A stretch of DNA of 64,000 nt, taken from positions 55,449-119,448 of the forward strand of contig NZ_BOMS01000102.1 of NCBI RefSeq assembly GCF_016862315.1, in the 5' to 3' direction. The position numbers and the translations under genes are program-made. Position 1 is the first letter of the stretch. Each line of letters starts with the position of its first letter. Shown here piece by piece: positions 34,182-43,043 of the stretch. This DNA is from Actinoplanes palleronii. GTDB taxonomy: Bacteria; Actinomycetota; Actinomycetes; Mycobacteriales; Micromonosporaceae. The notes under the pieces are model-generated. The model ran no database searches and was not told the DNA's origin. It worked only from the letters and a program-made list of their open reading frames with translations.

Positions 34182-35408
34182 GTGCAGGATATTCACGCAG
34201 TGCTCGACCAGCGCGCGATCACCCCGGTGTTCCAGCCGCTTGTCGATCTGACCTTCGGCCGGGTCATCGGGTACGAGGCGCTGAGCCGAGGCCCCGCCGG
34301 TACGCCGTGGCGCGAGCCGATGGCGCTGTTCGCGGCCGCCCGCAAGGTCGGCCGGGACGCGGAACTCGACTGGATCTGCCGGGCGAACGCGTACCGGGAG
34401 GCGATGCGGGCCGGGTTCGGGCGTGAGCTGAACCTGTTCGTCAACATGGAGCCGACCGCGTGGCGCGCCGAGTGCCCGGCCGACCTGACCCCGATCGTCG
34501 ACCAGGCCCGGAACCGGCTGCGGGTGGTCACCGAGATGACCGAGCGGGCCATCGCCGACGACCCGGCGTCTCTGCTCGCGGCGACCGCCAACTGCCGGGA
34601 GAACGGCTGGGGGGTGGCGCTCGACGACGTCGGGGCCGACCCGATGTCGCTGGCGCTGATGCCGTTCGTGCACCCCGACGTGGTCAAGCTGGACATGCAG
34701 CTGCTGCAGGCGCCGGGCGACCAGAACACCGCCCGGGTGGTGGCCGCGGTCGCCGCGTACGCCGAGGCGAGCGGGGCGCTCGTGCTGGCCGAGGGGGTGG
34801 AGACCGCCGAGCAGATGGCGGTGGCGCGGAGCATGGGCGCGACCATCGGGCAGGGCTGGCACCTCGGCCGTCCCGGGCCGCTGCCCGAGGAGCTGCCGGA
34901 GGCGAGCGCGTTGCCGCTGGTGCGCCGGTCGCCGGGGGACGCGCGGACACCGTTCGACATCGTGGCGGCCGAGCGGCCGGTCACCCGTACGTCGAAATCG
35001 CAGCTCATGCCGATGAGCCGGCACCTGGAAGCGCTGGCCGGCACCGGCCCGGAGCCGCCGGTCCTGCTCGCCTGCTTCCAGAACGCCCGGCACTTCACCC
35101 CGGCCACCGCGCGGCGGTTCACCCGGATCGCGGCGCACAGCCCGTTCGTCGCAGCGGTCGGCACCGGGCTGGGTGACGAGCCGGCGCCGGGCGTCCGGGG
35201 CGCGCACCTGCCCGCCGCGGACAACCTGCGCGACGAGTGGAACGTCATCGTGGTCGGCCCGCACCGGGCGGCCGCGCTCGTCGCCCGCGACCTCGGTGAC
35301 ACCGGCCCGGAGGCGGACCGCCTCTTCGACTTCGCCCTCACCCACGACCGCCGGCTGGTGGTCGCGGCGGCCCGCGCGATGCTGCACCGCCTGGCGCCGG
35401 TGTCCTGA
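34182..35408 (+). CDS. EAL-domain phosphodiesterase with DICT sensor domain
   Basis: 408 residues from GTG 34182, 31 bp after the sigma gene. N-terminal EAL domain: E32-A33-L34 (YEALSRG), FVNMEP, TEMTER, LDDVG (near 148, in place of the common DDFG), VKLDMQ, EGVET and QGWHLGRP. All catalytic Glu, Asp and Lys positions seem present, so c-di-GMP hydrolysis is likely. The C-terminal part (about 260-400) resembles the DICT sensory domain known from actinobacterial signalling proteins. Co-transcription with the stress sigma factor is plausible given the short gap. Confidence 0.85.
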   Translation: MQDIHAVLDQRAITPVFQPLVDLTFGRVIGYEALSRGPAGTPWREPMALFAAARKVGRDAELDWICRANAYREAMRAGFGRELNLFVNMEPTAWRAECPADLTPIVDQARNRLRVVTEMTERAIADDPASLLAATANCRENGWGVALDDVGADPMSLALMPFVHPDVVKLDMQLLQAPGDQNTARVVAAVAAYAEASGALVLAEGVETAEQMAVARSMGATIGQGWHLGRPGPLPEELPEASALPLVRRSPGDARTPFDIVAAERPVTRTSKSQLMPMSRHLEALAGTGPEPPVLLACFQNARHFTPATARRFTRIAAHSPFVAAVGTGLGDEPAPGVRGAHLPAADNLRDEWNVIVVGPHRAAALVARDLGDTGPEADRLFDFALTHDRRLVVAAARAMLHRLAPVS

Positions 35409-35481
35409 TCCCTACCGGCACGATCGGGCATCGGCGCGGTAACCGGCAGGGGATACCCTTGCTGCGGTGAAAGGGGACGTG

Positions 35482-36453
35482 ATGGTCGACACGACCCTCG
35501 AGGGCCTGAGCGCGGTCGGTGACGCGACGACCGGCTTCGACCATCCCGGTCTGCTGTACCACGATCGTGACGACTACCTCGGCGGCGCCCGCGCGTTCGC
35601 CCGCGCTGCGGTGGCGGCCGGTGGGCCGGTGCTGGTCGCCGTGCCCGGGCCGAACCTGGCCGCGCTGCGGGACGCACTGAGCGATCTCGGCGACGCGGTC
35701 CACTACGCCGACATGGCGGTGGCCGGCCGCAACCCCGGCCGGATCATCCCCGGGGTGCTGCTCGCGTTCGCGGCCGCGCACCCCGGACGACGGGTTTCGA
35801 TCATCGGCGAGCCGGTCTGGCCGGGTCGCACCGCGATGGAGTACCCCGCCTGCGGCCAGCACGAGGCCCTGATCAACGCGGTGTTCGCCGGCCGGGACGC
35901 CGCGATCCTCTGCCCGTACGACGCCGCCCTGCTCGACCAGGACCGGATCGACGACGTGTGGCGCACCCACCCGTGGATGATCGGCGCCGACGGCCGCCGG
36001 CCCAGCCCCTGGTTCGCCGGCGCGTTCGCCGCCGCCGACCGGTTCAACCAGCCGCTCCCGCCGGTGCCTTCCGAAGCGGCGACCCTGGCCTACGTGGTGA
36101 TCGCCGAGTTGTCCCGGGTCCGCGCGTTCACGGCGGGGCAGGCGCGGTCCGCGGGGCTCACCGTGGACCAGACCGAGGATCTGATCGTCGCGGTCAACGA
36201 GCTGGCCGAGAACACCATCCGGCACACCCCGGCCGGCGGCACGGTGTCGTTCTGGACCGAGCCGGGCCACCTGGTCTGCCAGGTCGACGACGCCGGCCAC
36301 CTGGTCAACCCGTTGGCCGGCCGGATCCCGCCGGCCGTCACCAGCGAGGGCGGCCGCGGTCTGCTCCTGGTCAACCAGCTGTGCGACCTGGTCCGCATCC
36401 ACACCCGCCCGACGGGCACCACCATCCGCATGCACATGACCCGCACCCCCTGA
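35482..36453 (+). CDS. MEDS/HATPase anti-sigma regulatory protein (RsbA-like)
   Basis: 323 residues. An N-terminal MEDS-like sensory domain (HPGLLYHDRDDYLGGARAF, then VSIIGEPVWPGR) is joined to a C-terminal GHKL ATPase of the RsbW kind: N box NELAENTIRHTPAG, DDAGHL, and GRGLLLVNQLCD. Such proteins bind or phosphorylate anti-sigma antagonists and are typical sensors in actinobacterial SigF pathways. ATG 35482 with AAGGGGAC is preferred to GTG 35467. It lies 73 bp after the EAL-DICT gene and completes the stress-signalling locus. The protein's sensed ligand is unknown. Confidence 0.88.
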   Translation: MVDTTLEGLSAVGDATTGFDHPGLLYHDRDDYLGGARAFARAAVAAGGPVLVAVPGPNLAALRDALSDLGDAVHYADMAVAGRNPGRIIPGVLLAFAAAHPGRRVSIIGEPVWPGRTAMEYPACGQHEALINAVFAGRDAAILCPYDAALLDQDRIDDVWRTHPWMIGADGRRPSPWFAGAFAAADRFNQPLPPVPSEAATLAYVVIAELSRVRAFTAGQARSAGLTVDQTEDLIVAVNELAENTIRHTPAGGTVSFWTEPGHLVCQVDDAGHLVNPLAGRIPPAVTSEGGRGLLLVNQLCDLVRIHTRPTGTTIRMHMTRTP

Positions 36454-36559
36454 AACCCCTTTTGTGTACGCACCCCGAGCCCCCGCCTCGCCGGCGCCCA
36501 GCCGGCGGAGCGCGAGCGCGGCCGGTCCCGCGGCGACGCCGTGCCGCGGTTCCGGGATC

Positions 36560-36612
36560 GGCTGGTTCTCAGGGGTGTCTCGCGGGGGTTGAGGCACCCC
36601 TGAGCACCAGCC
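36560..36612. repeat. R1 palindrome, copy 8
   Basis: Arms 36560-36577 and 36595-36612 (GGCTGGTTCTCAGGGGTG) pair at 17 of 18 positions. It is in the 405-bp gap after the MEDS/HATPase gene, 106 bp past its stop. Confidence 0.9.
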
Positions 36613-36680
36613 GGCCGGGCCGTGGGCGCGGCTGGGTGTTGGGTGGGGTGGGGGGTCGCGGGGGGTGACCGGGACCACCC

Positions 36681-36810
36681 ACGGGCGTCGCCCCGGAGGG
36701 CTTCGCGTTCTGGACGCGTAGCGGCCAGCGGAGCCCGCAGGGGTCCCGGCGGGAGCGGCGGTCTGTACCCCAGCGGACGCACGACATCGATCTTCTGAAT
36801 TTGATCTTGA
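36681..36810 (+). repeat. R2 structured element, copy B
   Basis: About 130 bp. Stem GGGCTTCG (36698-36705) / CGGAGCCC (36729-36736), one G-T wobble. The tail matches copy A through TTGATCTTGA, with a short insertion (ATCTTC). It ends 48 bp before the start of the alcohol dehydrogenase gene. The gap 36454-36858 contains only R1 copy 8 and this element. Confidence 0.85.
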
Positions 36811-36858
36811 TTTTCGGGGTGGGGGAGTAAACGCGATCCTGCGGGGCATCCGGGCGGT

Positions 36859-38043
36859 ATGCGAGCGCTGACATGGCAAGGCACCGGCAAGGTCTCCGTC
36901 GAGACCGTGGCAGACCCGAAGATCCAGGAACCGACCGACGCGATCGTGCGGATCACGTCGACCGCGATCTGCGGGTCCGATCTGCACCTCTACGACGTGC
37001 TCGGGATGTACCTCGACAAGGGCGACGTGCTCGGGCACGAACCGATGGGGATCGTCGAGGAGGTCGGACCGGAGGTCACGCACATCAAGCCGGGTGACCG
37101 GGTGGTGGTGCCGTTCAACATCTCGTGCGGGCACTGCTGGATGTGCACGCGCGGCTTCTTCGCGCAGTGTGAGACGACCCAGGTGACCGCGGAGGGCAAG
37201 GGTGCGTCGCTGTTCGGCTACACCAAGCTCTACGGCCAGGTGCCCGGCGGGCAGGCCGAATACCTGCGGGTGCCGCAGGCGCAGTTCGGGCCGATCAAGG
37301 TGCCGGACGGGCATCCGGACGAGCGCTACCTGTTCCTCTCCGACGTGCTGACCACGTCGTGGCAGGCGGCGAAATATGCGGACATCTCCCGGGGCGACAC
37401 CGTGCTGGTCACCGGGCTCGGGCCGATCGGGCAGATGTCCGCCCGGATCGCGCTGCACCTCGGCGCGGGCCGGGTGATCGCGGTCGACAACGTGCCGGAG
37501 CGGCTCGCCATGGCGCAGCGGCACGGCATCGAGGTGCTCAACACCGACAGCATCGACGACATCCCGGCGGCCGTGCTGCAGCTGACCCAGGGGCGCGGCG
37601 CGGACAGTGTGATCGAGGCGGTCGGCATGGAGGCGCACGGGTCGCCGCTGCAGGCCGCGGCCATGAAAGCGGCCGGGATGCTGCCCGACGCGCTGGCCCG
37701 CAAGGCCACCGAGGCGATCGGCATCGACCGGATGGCCGCGCTGACCACCGCGTTCGCCTCGGTCCGCCGGGCCGGCACGGTCTCGATCATCGGGGTGTAC
37801 GGCGGGAACGCCGACCCGATGCCGATGATGGACCTCTTCGACAAGGGTCTGACGCTGCGGATGGGGCAGGCGCACGTGAAGCGCTGGGTGGACGACATCA
37901 TGCCGCTGCTCACCGGCGATGCCGACCCGCTCGGCGTGGACGACCTGGTCACCCATCGGATCCCGTTGGAGGACGCGCCGCGCGGGTACGACATCTTCAA
38001 GCAGAAGCAGGACGGCTGCATCAAGGTCGTCCTGAAACCCTGA
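36859..38043 (+). CDS. Zinc-dependent alcohol dehydrogenase family protein
   Basis: 394 residues. Catalytic zinc ligands are C38 (ICGSDLH), H60 and E61 (GHEPMG), and the structural zinc site is C90, C93, C96 and C104. The Rossmann motif GLGPIGQMSA is near 190. The insertion SPLQAAAMKAAGMLP (about 260-275) puts it in the branch of formaldehyde-dehydrogenase-like or threonine-dehydrogenase-like ADHs seen widely in actinomycetes. Cytoplasmic, NAD(P)-dependent. No upstream operator is obvious apart from the R2 element that ends 48 bp before the start. Confidence 0.92.
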   Translation: MRALTWQGTGKVSVETVADPKIQEPTDAIVRITSTAICGSDLHLYDVLGMYLDKGDVLGHEPMGIVEEVGPEVTHIKPGDRVVVPFNISCGHCWMCTRGFFAQCETTQVTAEGKGASLFGYTKLYGQVPGGQAEYLRVPQAQFGPIKVPDGHPDERYLFLSDVLTTSWQAAKYADISRGDTVLVTGLGPIGQMSARIALHLGAGRVIAVDNVPERLAMAQRHGIEVLNTDSIDDIPAAVLQLTQGRGADSVIEAVGMEAHGSPLQAAAMKAAGMLPDALARKATEAIGIDRMAALTTAFASVRRAGTVSIIGVYGGNADPMPMMDLFDKGLTLRMGQAHVKRWVDDIMPLLTGDADPLGVDDLVTHRIPLEDAPRGYDIFKQKQDGCIKVVLKP

Positions 38044-38083
38044 GCCAGCAGCCCCTTCAGCGGGTCCTTCGGCGGCGGGTCCT

Positions 38084-38467
38084 TCAGCGGGTCCGGAGGT
38101 AGATGACGGCGATCACGACCAGGACGATCGCGGTGATGTTGAAGGCGTGGACGGTCTTGAAGCCGGCCGACTTCTGCTGGCCGGCCGGGCCGAGCGAGCC
38201 CTTGGCGAAGGTGACCGACGGGGCCATGTACTCCATCGAGACGCCCTGCTCGGCGATGACCAGGTCGACCGAGGCGCGGCCGGCGCGGCGGGGGAACACG
38301 TACGGGACCCAGACCTCGACGCGGTGCGGGCCGGGCGGGACGTCGAACAGGTACTGGCCCCAGTCCGGGACCTGGTGATCGATGCCGTCGATCACCAGCT
38401 TGGGCTTGGTGACGTTGTAGAGGAAGGCACCGGCGGGGTGCCGCAGGTCGATTGCCAGACCGGCCAT
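38084..38467 (-). CDS. Small membrane-anchored beta protein, hypothetical
   Basis: 127 residues. The first two thirds are beta-rich (LAIDLRHPAGAFLYNV, VPPGPHRVEVWVPY), like a small Ig- or SH3-type domain; the last 20 residues form a single membrane helix (ITAIVLVVIAVIYL) with an Arg-Thr-Arg end, so it is a tail-anchored or type II protein. TAGAGT near 38511-38516 is a possible -10 box upstream. I do not recognise a family. It is convergent with the ADH gene. Confidence 0.7.
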   Translation of the reverse strand: MAGLAIDLRHPAGAFLYNVTKPKLVIDGIDHQVPDWGQYLFDVPPGPHRVEVWVPYVFPRRAGRASVDLVIAEQGVSMEYMAPSVTFAKGSLGPAGQQKSAGFKTVHAFNITAIVLVVIAVIYLRTR

Positions 38468-38768
38468 TCGGGTCGCTCACAGGTCTCGGTGGGGAGAGGT
38501 GTGAGCACTCTAGACGAGCGTCGGCGGCACGGAAAAGACCGGCCGTTCGGATAGGGCGAGCCGTCCGGGCGACCCTGGCGGGAGATCCACGCCGATATGA
38601 TCAACGGGTATCGTGGCCGAGCTCGGCGCCCGTGCCGCCACGTCGATCCACGCCTGCCGGAAAGGTGCTCCGACGGTGACGGCCCGAAGCCCGGCGACGA
38701 ACACGAGGTCCGCAAGCTACTCGGACGCTAACGTTCAATCCCGCCGCGCGTGGGCCGATGGGGTCGCT

Positions 38769-41057
38769 GTGACCGATCCGCCCGTGGTGCCGCCCTGGCG
38801 GCTGACCAGGACCCTCGCCGTCGCCGGCGGGCTGGTGCTGGTCGGCGCGCTGTGGTTCTGCGTCGGTCTGACGCACCACACCCCGCCGGTGTTCGGCTGG
38901 CTGCCGCTGGCGGTCGCGGTGCCGGTCGCCACGGCCACCTCCTGGCGGGCCGCGGCCGAGGGCCGGACCATGTGGCGGTACGTGTCCGCCGGCATCCTGC
39001 TGATCGGCGTGGCCGCCGGGAGCAACGCGTACGACTACTTCGTCGGCAAGCTCGAGGGCCAGCACATCAGCGGCCGGACCGCCGGGATCTACATCGCCGG
39101 CCTGCTCGCCATGCTGGTCGGCCTGATGCGCATCCCGGGCGCCCGCCGCTCGCGGATCGAGTGGCTGCGGTTCGGGTTGGACATCGCCACCGTGATCGTC
39201 ACCGTGCTGACCTTCTGCTGGCACCTGGTCTACCCGCGCTGGCACAGCTGGCTCAGCGACAGCGTGGCCGGCGCGATCACCATCCTGATCGTGGTGGCGG
39301 CCGGTTTCATCTGCGTCTTCGCGTTCATCAAGGTGGCCTTCACCGGCACCGGGCTGATCGACCGGCGGGCGCTGCACCTGCTGGCGCTGACCGGCGCGGT
39401 CGGCGCGGGCGGCGGGTCGCTGGCGCCGCTGATCGCCGACAAGCCGTATCTCAACACCGCGCACGTGCTGCTGCCGACCACCAGCATGTTCCTGTGCTTC
39501 GCCGCGGACCGGCAGCTGCGGGCCACCCGCGCCGGTCGGCCCGTGCCGCGCCCGATCACCCGGCGGCTGAGCGTGATGCCGTACGCGGCGGTGCTGGCCA
39601 CCGGTGGGCTGTTGCTGTTCAGCGCGATGACGCACACCGCCGACCTGGTCGCCATCGCGGCCGCCTCGGTGATCGTGACGGTGCTTGTCGCCGGGCGGCA
39701 GATGGTCGCGCTGCGGGACAACAAGCTGCTGCTCGACGACCTGGACGCGCGTCAGCAGGAGCTGGCCCATCAGGCGGCGCACGACGTGCTGACCGGGCTG
39801 CCGAACCGTGCCGTGCTGGTCCGGGAGATCACCGCGGCGCTGGCGGCCGGCCCGGCCGGGGTCAGCGTGGCGTTGATCGACCTCGACGACTTCAAGTCGA
39901 TCAACGATGATCTCGGGCACGCCGTCGGCGACGCGCTGCTGATCTCGGTGGCCGACCGGATCGCGGCCCAGCTGCCCGCCGACGCGACGGTGGCCCGGCT
40001 CGGCGGCGACGAGTACGCGCTGCTGCTGCGCGACGGCGACCACGTCGCGATCCTGGACGCGATCGCCGCCCGGCTGCGCCTCCCGGTCCGGGCCGCCGGT
40101 CACGAGCTGGTGGTCGAGGCGAGTTTCGGGCTGGCGCCGGCCCGGCCCGGCGACACCGCCGACGAGCTGCTGCGCCGCGCCGACGTGGCGATGTACGAGG
40201 CGAAGGGGCAGGGCAAGGGCCGCCAGGTGGCGTACACCGCGGCGATGGACCAGCGCACCGCGGAGCAGTCCCGGCTCGCCGCCGACCTGCGGATCGCGCT
40301 CGACACCGAGCAGCTGTACCTGCTCTACCAGCCGATCGTCGCGATACCGAGCGGCGAGCTCTACGGGGTGGAGGCGCTGGTCCGCTGGACGCATCCGGAA
40401 CGGGGCCCGGTCGGGCCGGCCGTGTTCATCCCGGCCGCCGAACGTACCGGCCTGATCGTGCCGCTGGGCGCGTGGATCCTGCAGGAGGCGTGCGAGCAGG
40501 CGGTCCGGTGGCTCGAGGAGCTGGGCGACGCCGCTCCGCGGACGGTGACCGTGAACGTGTCCGCCCGGCAGCTGCGCGAGGCCGGGTTCGCCGGGGAGGT
40601 GGAGGCGGTGCTGAGGCGTACCGGGCTGCCGGCGTACGTGCTGACCGTGGAGGTGACCGAGACCGCGGTGTTCGACGGCGGGACGGCGCTGACCGAGCTG
40701 CACGCGATCGCCGCGCTGGGTGTCAACATCGCGCTCGACGACTTCGGCACCGGGCACTCGTCGCTCGGGCTGCTGCGGACCTGCCCGGCCGACATCCTCA
40801 AGGTCGACAAGTCGTTCGTCGACGACATCACCGAGGGCGGGCAGAACGCGGTGGTGGTGGCGGCGCTGATCGGGATCTGCGACGGGCTGCAGCTGCGGGC
40901 GGTGGCCGAGGGTGTGGAGACCGCGGAGCAGGCGGCGGAGCTGGTGCGGCTGGGGTATCGGTATGCGCAGGGGTATCACTACGCGCGACCGCTGCCGGCC
41001 GGGCAGGTGGCGGCGTATCGGCCGCCGGACGCGGCGGTGCGGCTCACTGCCGCGTAA
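38769..41057 (+). CDS. GGDEF-EAL c-di-GMP enzyme with membrane sensor
   Basis: 762 residues from GTG 38769 (an in-frame GTG at 38676 with GGAAAGG is an alternative). About ten membrane helices in the first 320 residues form an MHYT/MASE-like sensor. The GGDEF domain carries the active motif as GGDEY (412-416), and the EAL domain has E535-A-L, DDFGTG, DKSFV, EGVET and QGYHYARP, so both activities look intact. It can make or degrade c-di-GMP depending on its sensor. It is the second c-di-GMP protein within 5 kb of the stress locus and about 6 kb before an MshEN glycosyltransferase. It stands alone. Confidence 0.93.
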   Translation: MTDPPVVPPWRLTRTLAVAGGLVLVGALWFCVGLTHHTPPVFGWLPLAVAVPVATATSWRAAAEGRTMWRYVSAGILLIGVAAGSNAYDYFVGKLEGQHISGRTAGIYIAGLLAMLVGLMRIPGARRSRIEWLRFGLDIATVIVTVLTFCWHLVYPRWHSWLSDSVAGAITILIVVAAGFICVFAFIKVAFTGTGLIDRRALHLLALTGAVGAGGGSLAPLIADKPYLNTAHVLLPTTSMFLCFAADRQLRATRAGRPVPRPITRRLSVMPYAAVLATGGLLLFSAMTHTADLVAIAAASVIVTVLVAGRQMVALRDNKLLLDDLDARQQELAHQAAHDVLTGLPNRAVLVREITAALAAGPAGVSVALIDLDDFKSINDDLGHAVGDALLISVADRIAAQLPADATVARLGGDEYALLLRDGDHVAILDAIAARLRLPVRAAGHELVVEASFGLAPARPGDTADELLRRADVAMYEAKGQGKGRQVAYTAAMDQRTAEQSRLAADLRIALDTEQLYLLYQPIVAIPSGELYGVEALVRWTHPERGPVGPAVFIPAAERTGLIVPLGAWILQEACEQAVRWLEELGDAAPRTVTVNVSARQLREAGFAGEVEAVLRRTGLPAYVLTVEVTETAVFDGGTALTELHAIAALGVNIALDDFGTGHSSLGLLRTCPADILKVDKSFVDDITEGGQNAVVVAALIGICDGLQLRAVAEGVETAEQAAELVRLGYRYAQGYHYARPLPAGQVAAYRPPDAAVRLTAA

Positions 41058-41129
41058 GGGTTCTGCGGCCGTTGTCGCGGCCGCTCTTTCTTGCGGCTGT
41101 TTTGGTGTTGCACTTTCGTGCGGCTGTTT

Positions 41130-41969
41130 TTACAGACGGGTGGCGGTGCGGACCAGGGCGGCCAGTGCTCGGGAGCGGCTGTGCGGGGGCCAGGCGATCA
41201 CCGTGGTCACCCGGGGTGCGTCCAGGACCGGCACCGCGACCAGACCCTCGTGCAGCTGGGTGCGGCACGACTCCGGGGCGACCATGCACGCCCGGCCGAG
41301 CGAGACCAGTTGCAGCACCTGAGTGTGGGTGGTGACCTGCGGCCCGGCACCGTCCGGGTAGGTGCCGTCGCGCCGGGGCCAGCGCGGCATCGGCAGGCCG
41401 GGCAGGTCGGCGAGGTCGGCCATCAGCAGGTGCGGGCGCCCGGTCAGCGGGTGCCCGGCCGGCAGGATCGCCACCTGGTCCTCGGTGCCCAGGTCCTCGC
41501 TGTCGAACCCGGCCGTCGAGTCGAACGGCAGGTGCAGCAGCGCCACGTCGGCCTGGCCCTCGCGGAGCATGCGCTCCTGCTCGGCGACCCCGCTGAGGAT
41601 CACGTCGACGGTGATCGCGTCCGGCTCCACCGCGTACGCGTCAAGCAGCTTGGCCAGCAACTCGCTGGACGCCCCGGCCTTCGCGACCAGCACCAACGTC
41701 GGGGTTCCGGTCGCGGCGCGGACCGTGCGCCGCTCTGCGGCAGCAACCGCGTCGAGCACCGCGCGGGCCTCCCTGAGCAGCACCGACCCGGCGTCGGTCA
41801 GCGTCGCACCGCGACTCGTGCGCTCCAGCAGCGGCACGCCGAGCCGCCGCTCCAGCTGGCTGATCGCCCGGGACAGCGGCGGCTGCGCGATCCCGAGGCG
41901 CTGGGCGGCCCGGCCGAAGTGCAGTTCCTCGGCGACGGCGATGAAATAGCGCAGCTCACGCGTCTCCAT
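41130..41969 (-). CDS. LysR-family regulator
   Basis: 279 residues. The N-terminal winged helix-turn-helix is typical (ELRYFIAVAEELHFGRAAQRL, LSRAISQLERRLGVPLLERTS) and is followed by a LysR substrate domain. ATG 41969 is seven bases from TAGCGT (41977-41982, minus strand), so the mRNA is probably leaderless. It is divergent from an SDR gene 90 bp away, with a palindrome between them, which is the usual arrangement of a LysR regulator and its target. The effector is unknown. Confidence 0.93.
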   Translation of the reverse strand: METRELRYFIAVAEELHFGRAAQRLGIAQPPLSRAISQLERRLGVPLLERTSRGATLTDAGSVLLREARAVLDAVAAAERRTVRAATGTPTLVLVAKAGASSELLAKLLDAYAVEPDAITVDVILSGVAEQERMLREGQADVALLHLPFDSTAGFDSEDLGTEDQVAILPAGHPLTGRPHLLMADLADLPGLPMPRWPRRDGTYPDGAGPQVTTHTQVLQLVSLGRACMVAPESCRTQLHEGLVAVPVLDAPRVTTVIAWPPHSRSRALAALVRTATRL

Positions 41970-41986
41970 GGCGGCAACGCTACCGC

Positions 41987-42005
41987 CGATACCCGCAAGG
42001 TATCG
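41987..42005. promoter_or_regulatory. LysR-type palindrome in the divergent promoter
   Basis: CGATACC-N5-GGTATCG (7-bp arms, 19 bp in all) lies five bases upstream of the LysR -10 box and about 55 bases before the SDR start. It has the T-N11-A pattern within it, as expected of LTTR boxes. Confidence 0.6.
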
Positions 42006-42059
42006 AGCCCCACCTGATCGGTGTTGGCCGCCGTGCCGCCCGACGACAGGATCAAAGAC

Positions 42060-42782
42060 ATGAGTGTACGAACAATCGCGCTGGTCACCGGCGCCAACAA
42101 GGGAATCGGCTACGAGATCGCGGCGGGCCTCGGCGCGCTCGGCTGGAGCATCGGCGTCGGCGCTCGGGATGCGGAGCGTGGCGAGGCCGCGGTGGCGAAA
42201 CTGCGCGCGGCCGGGGTGGACGCGTTCGCCGTGCCGCTGGACGTCACGAGCCCCTCCTCGGTGACCGCCGCCGCGGAACTGCTCGCGGCCCGGGGTGGCC
42301 TGGACGTGCTGGTCAACAACGCCGGGATCACCGGGGGCGGCCCGCAGGAGCCGACCCTGGTCGACCTGGAGATCATCCGCACGGTCGTGGAGACGAACGT
42401 CCTGGGCGTCGTCCGGGTCACGAACGCGCTGCTCCCGCTGCTGCGCCGCTCGCCGTCCCCGCGGATCGTGAACATGTCCAGCAGCGTCGGCTCGCTGACC
42501 CGGCAGAGCGCGCCGGGCGCCGAGACCGGCCCGATCGCGGCCGCCTACTCGCCGTCGAAGACGTTCCTGAACGCGATCACGGTGCAGTACGCGAAGGAAC
42601 TCCGCGACACGAACATCCTGATCAACGCGTCCTGCCCGGGGTACTGCGCGACCGACCTGAACGGGTTCCGGGGCCATCGGACCGCGGAACAGGGCGCGGT
42701 CGCCGCGATCCGCCTCGCGACGCTGCCGGACGGGGGACCGAGCGGCGGCTTCTTCGACGAGGACGGCGAGGTGCCCTGGTAG
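42060..42782 (+). CDS. Short-chain dehydrogenase/reductase (SDR)
   Basis: 240 residues. TGANKGIG (10-17) is the nucleotide motif, NNAG lies at 86-89, the catalytic serine is in NMSSSVGS (about 138-145), and Y163-x3-K167 is the catalytic pair. The order matches carbonyl-reductase-like SDRs. The start ATG 42060 has AGGA upstream. It is divergent from the LysR gene, its likely regulator, and is followed by an R1 palindrome. Substrate unknown. Confidence 0.92.
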   Translation: MSVRTIALVTGANKGIGYEIAAGLGALGWSIGVGARDAERGEAAVAKLRAAGVDAFAVPLDVTSPSSVTAAAELLAARGGLDVLVNNAGITGGGPQEPTLVDLEIIRTVVETNVLGVVRVTNALLPLLRRSPSPRIVNMSSSVGSLTRQSAPGAETGPIAAAYSPSKTFLNAITVQYAKELRDTNILINASCPGYCATDLNGFRGHRTAEQGAVAAIRLATLPDGGPSGGFFDEDGEVPW

Positions 42783-42917
42783 TTGCGGCTGGGCTCGGGG
42801 TCCGGCGCCTCTCAGTCCTCGTGCTCGCTTGCCACGTGTTGTGGTCGTGCGTCGCGGTCGCGGTCGGCCGGTGCGCGGGGCCGTGGGTGGTCCGGGCCGT
42901 GGCGCGGCTCCCTGCTC

Positions 42918-42970
42918 CGGCTGGTTCTCAGGGGTGTGTCCGAGCCCTGGAGGCACCCCTGGTCGCCAGC
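42918..42970. repeat. R1 palindrome, copy 9 (degenerate)
   Basis: Left arm GGCTGGTTCTCAGGGGTG (42918-42935) and right arm CACCCCTGGTCGCCAGCC (42953-42970) pair at 14 of 18 positions; the mismatches lie between the two conserved blocks. It is in the 261-bp gap after the SDR gene, which otherwise holds nothing I recognise. Confidence 0.8.
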
Positions 42971-43043
42971 CGGGGTCTGTGGGGCTGCTCATAAATTGGA
43001 TGGTGGACTCGTCCAATGAAAGTGCTGCGCATACTCTTAATAC

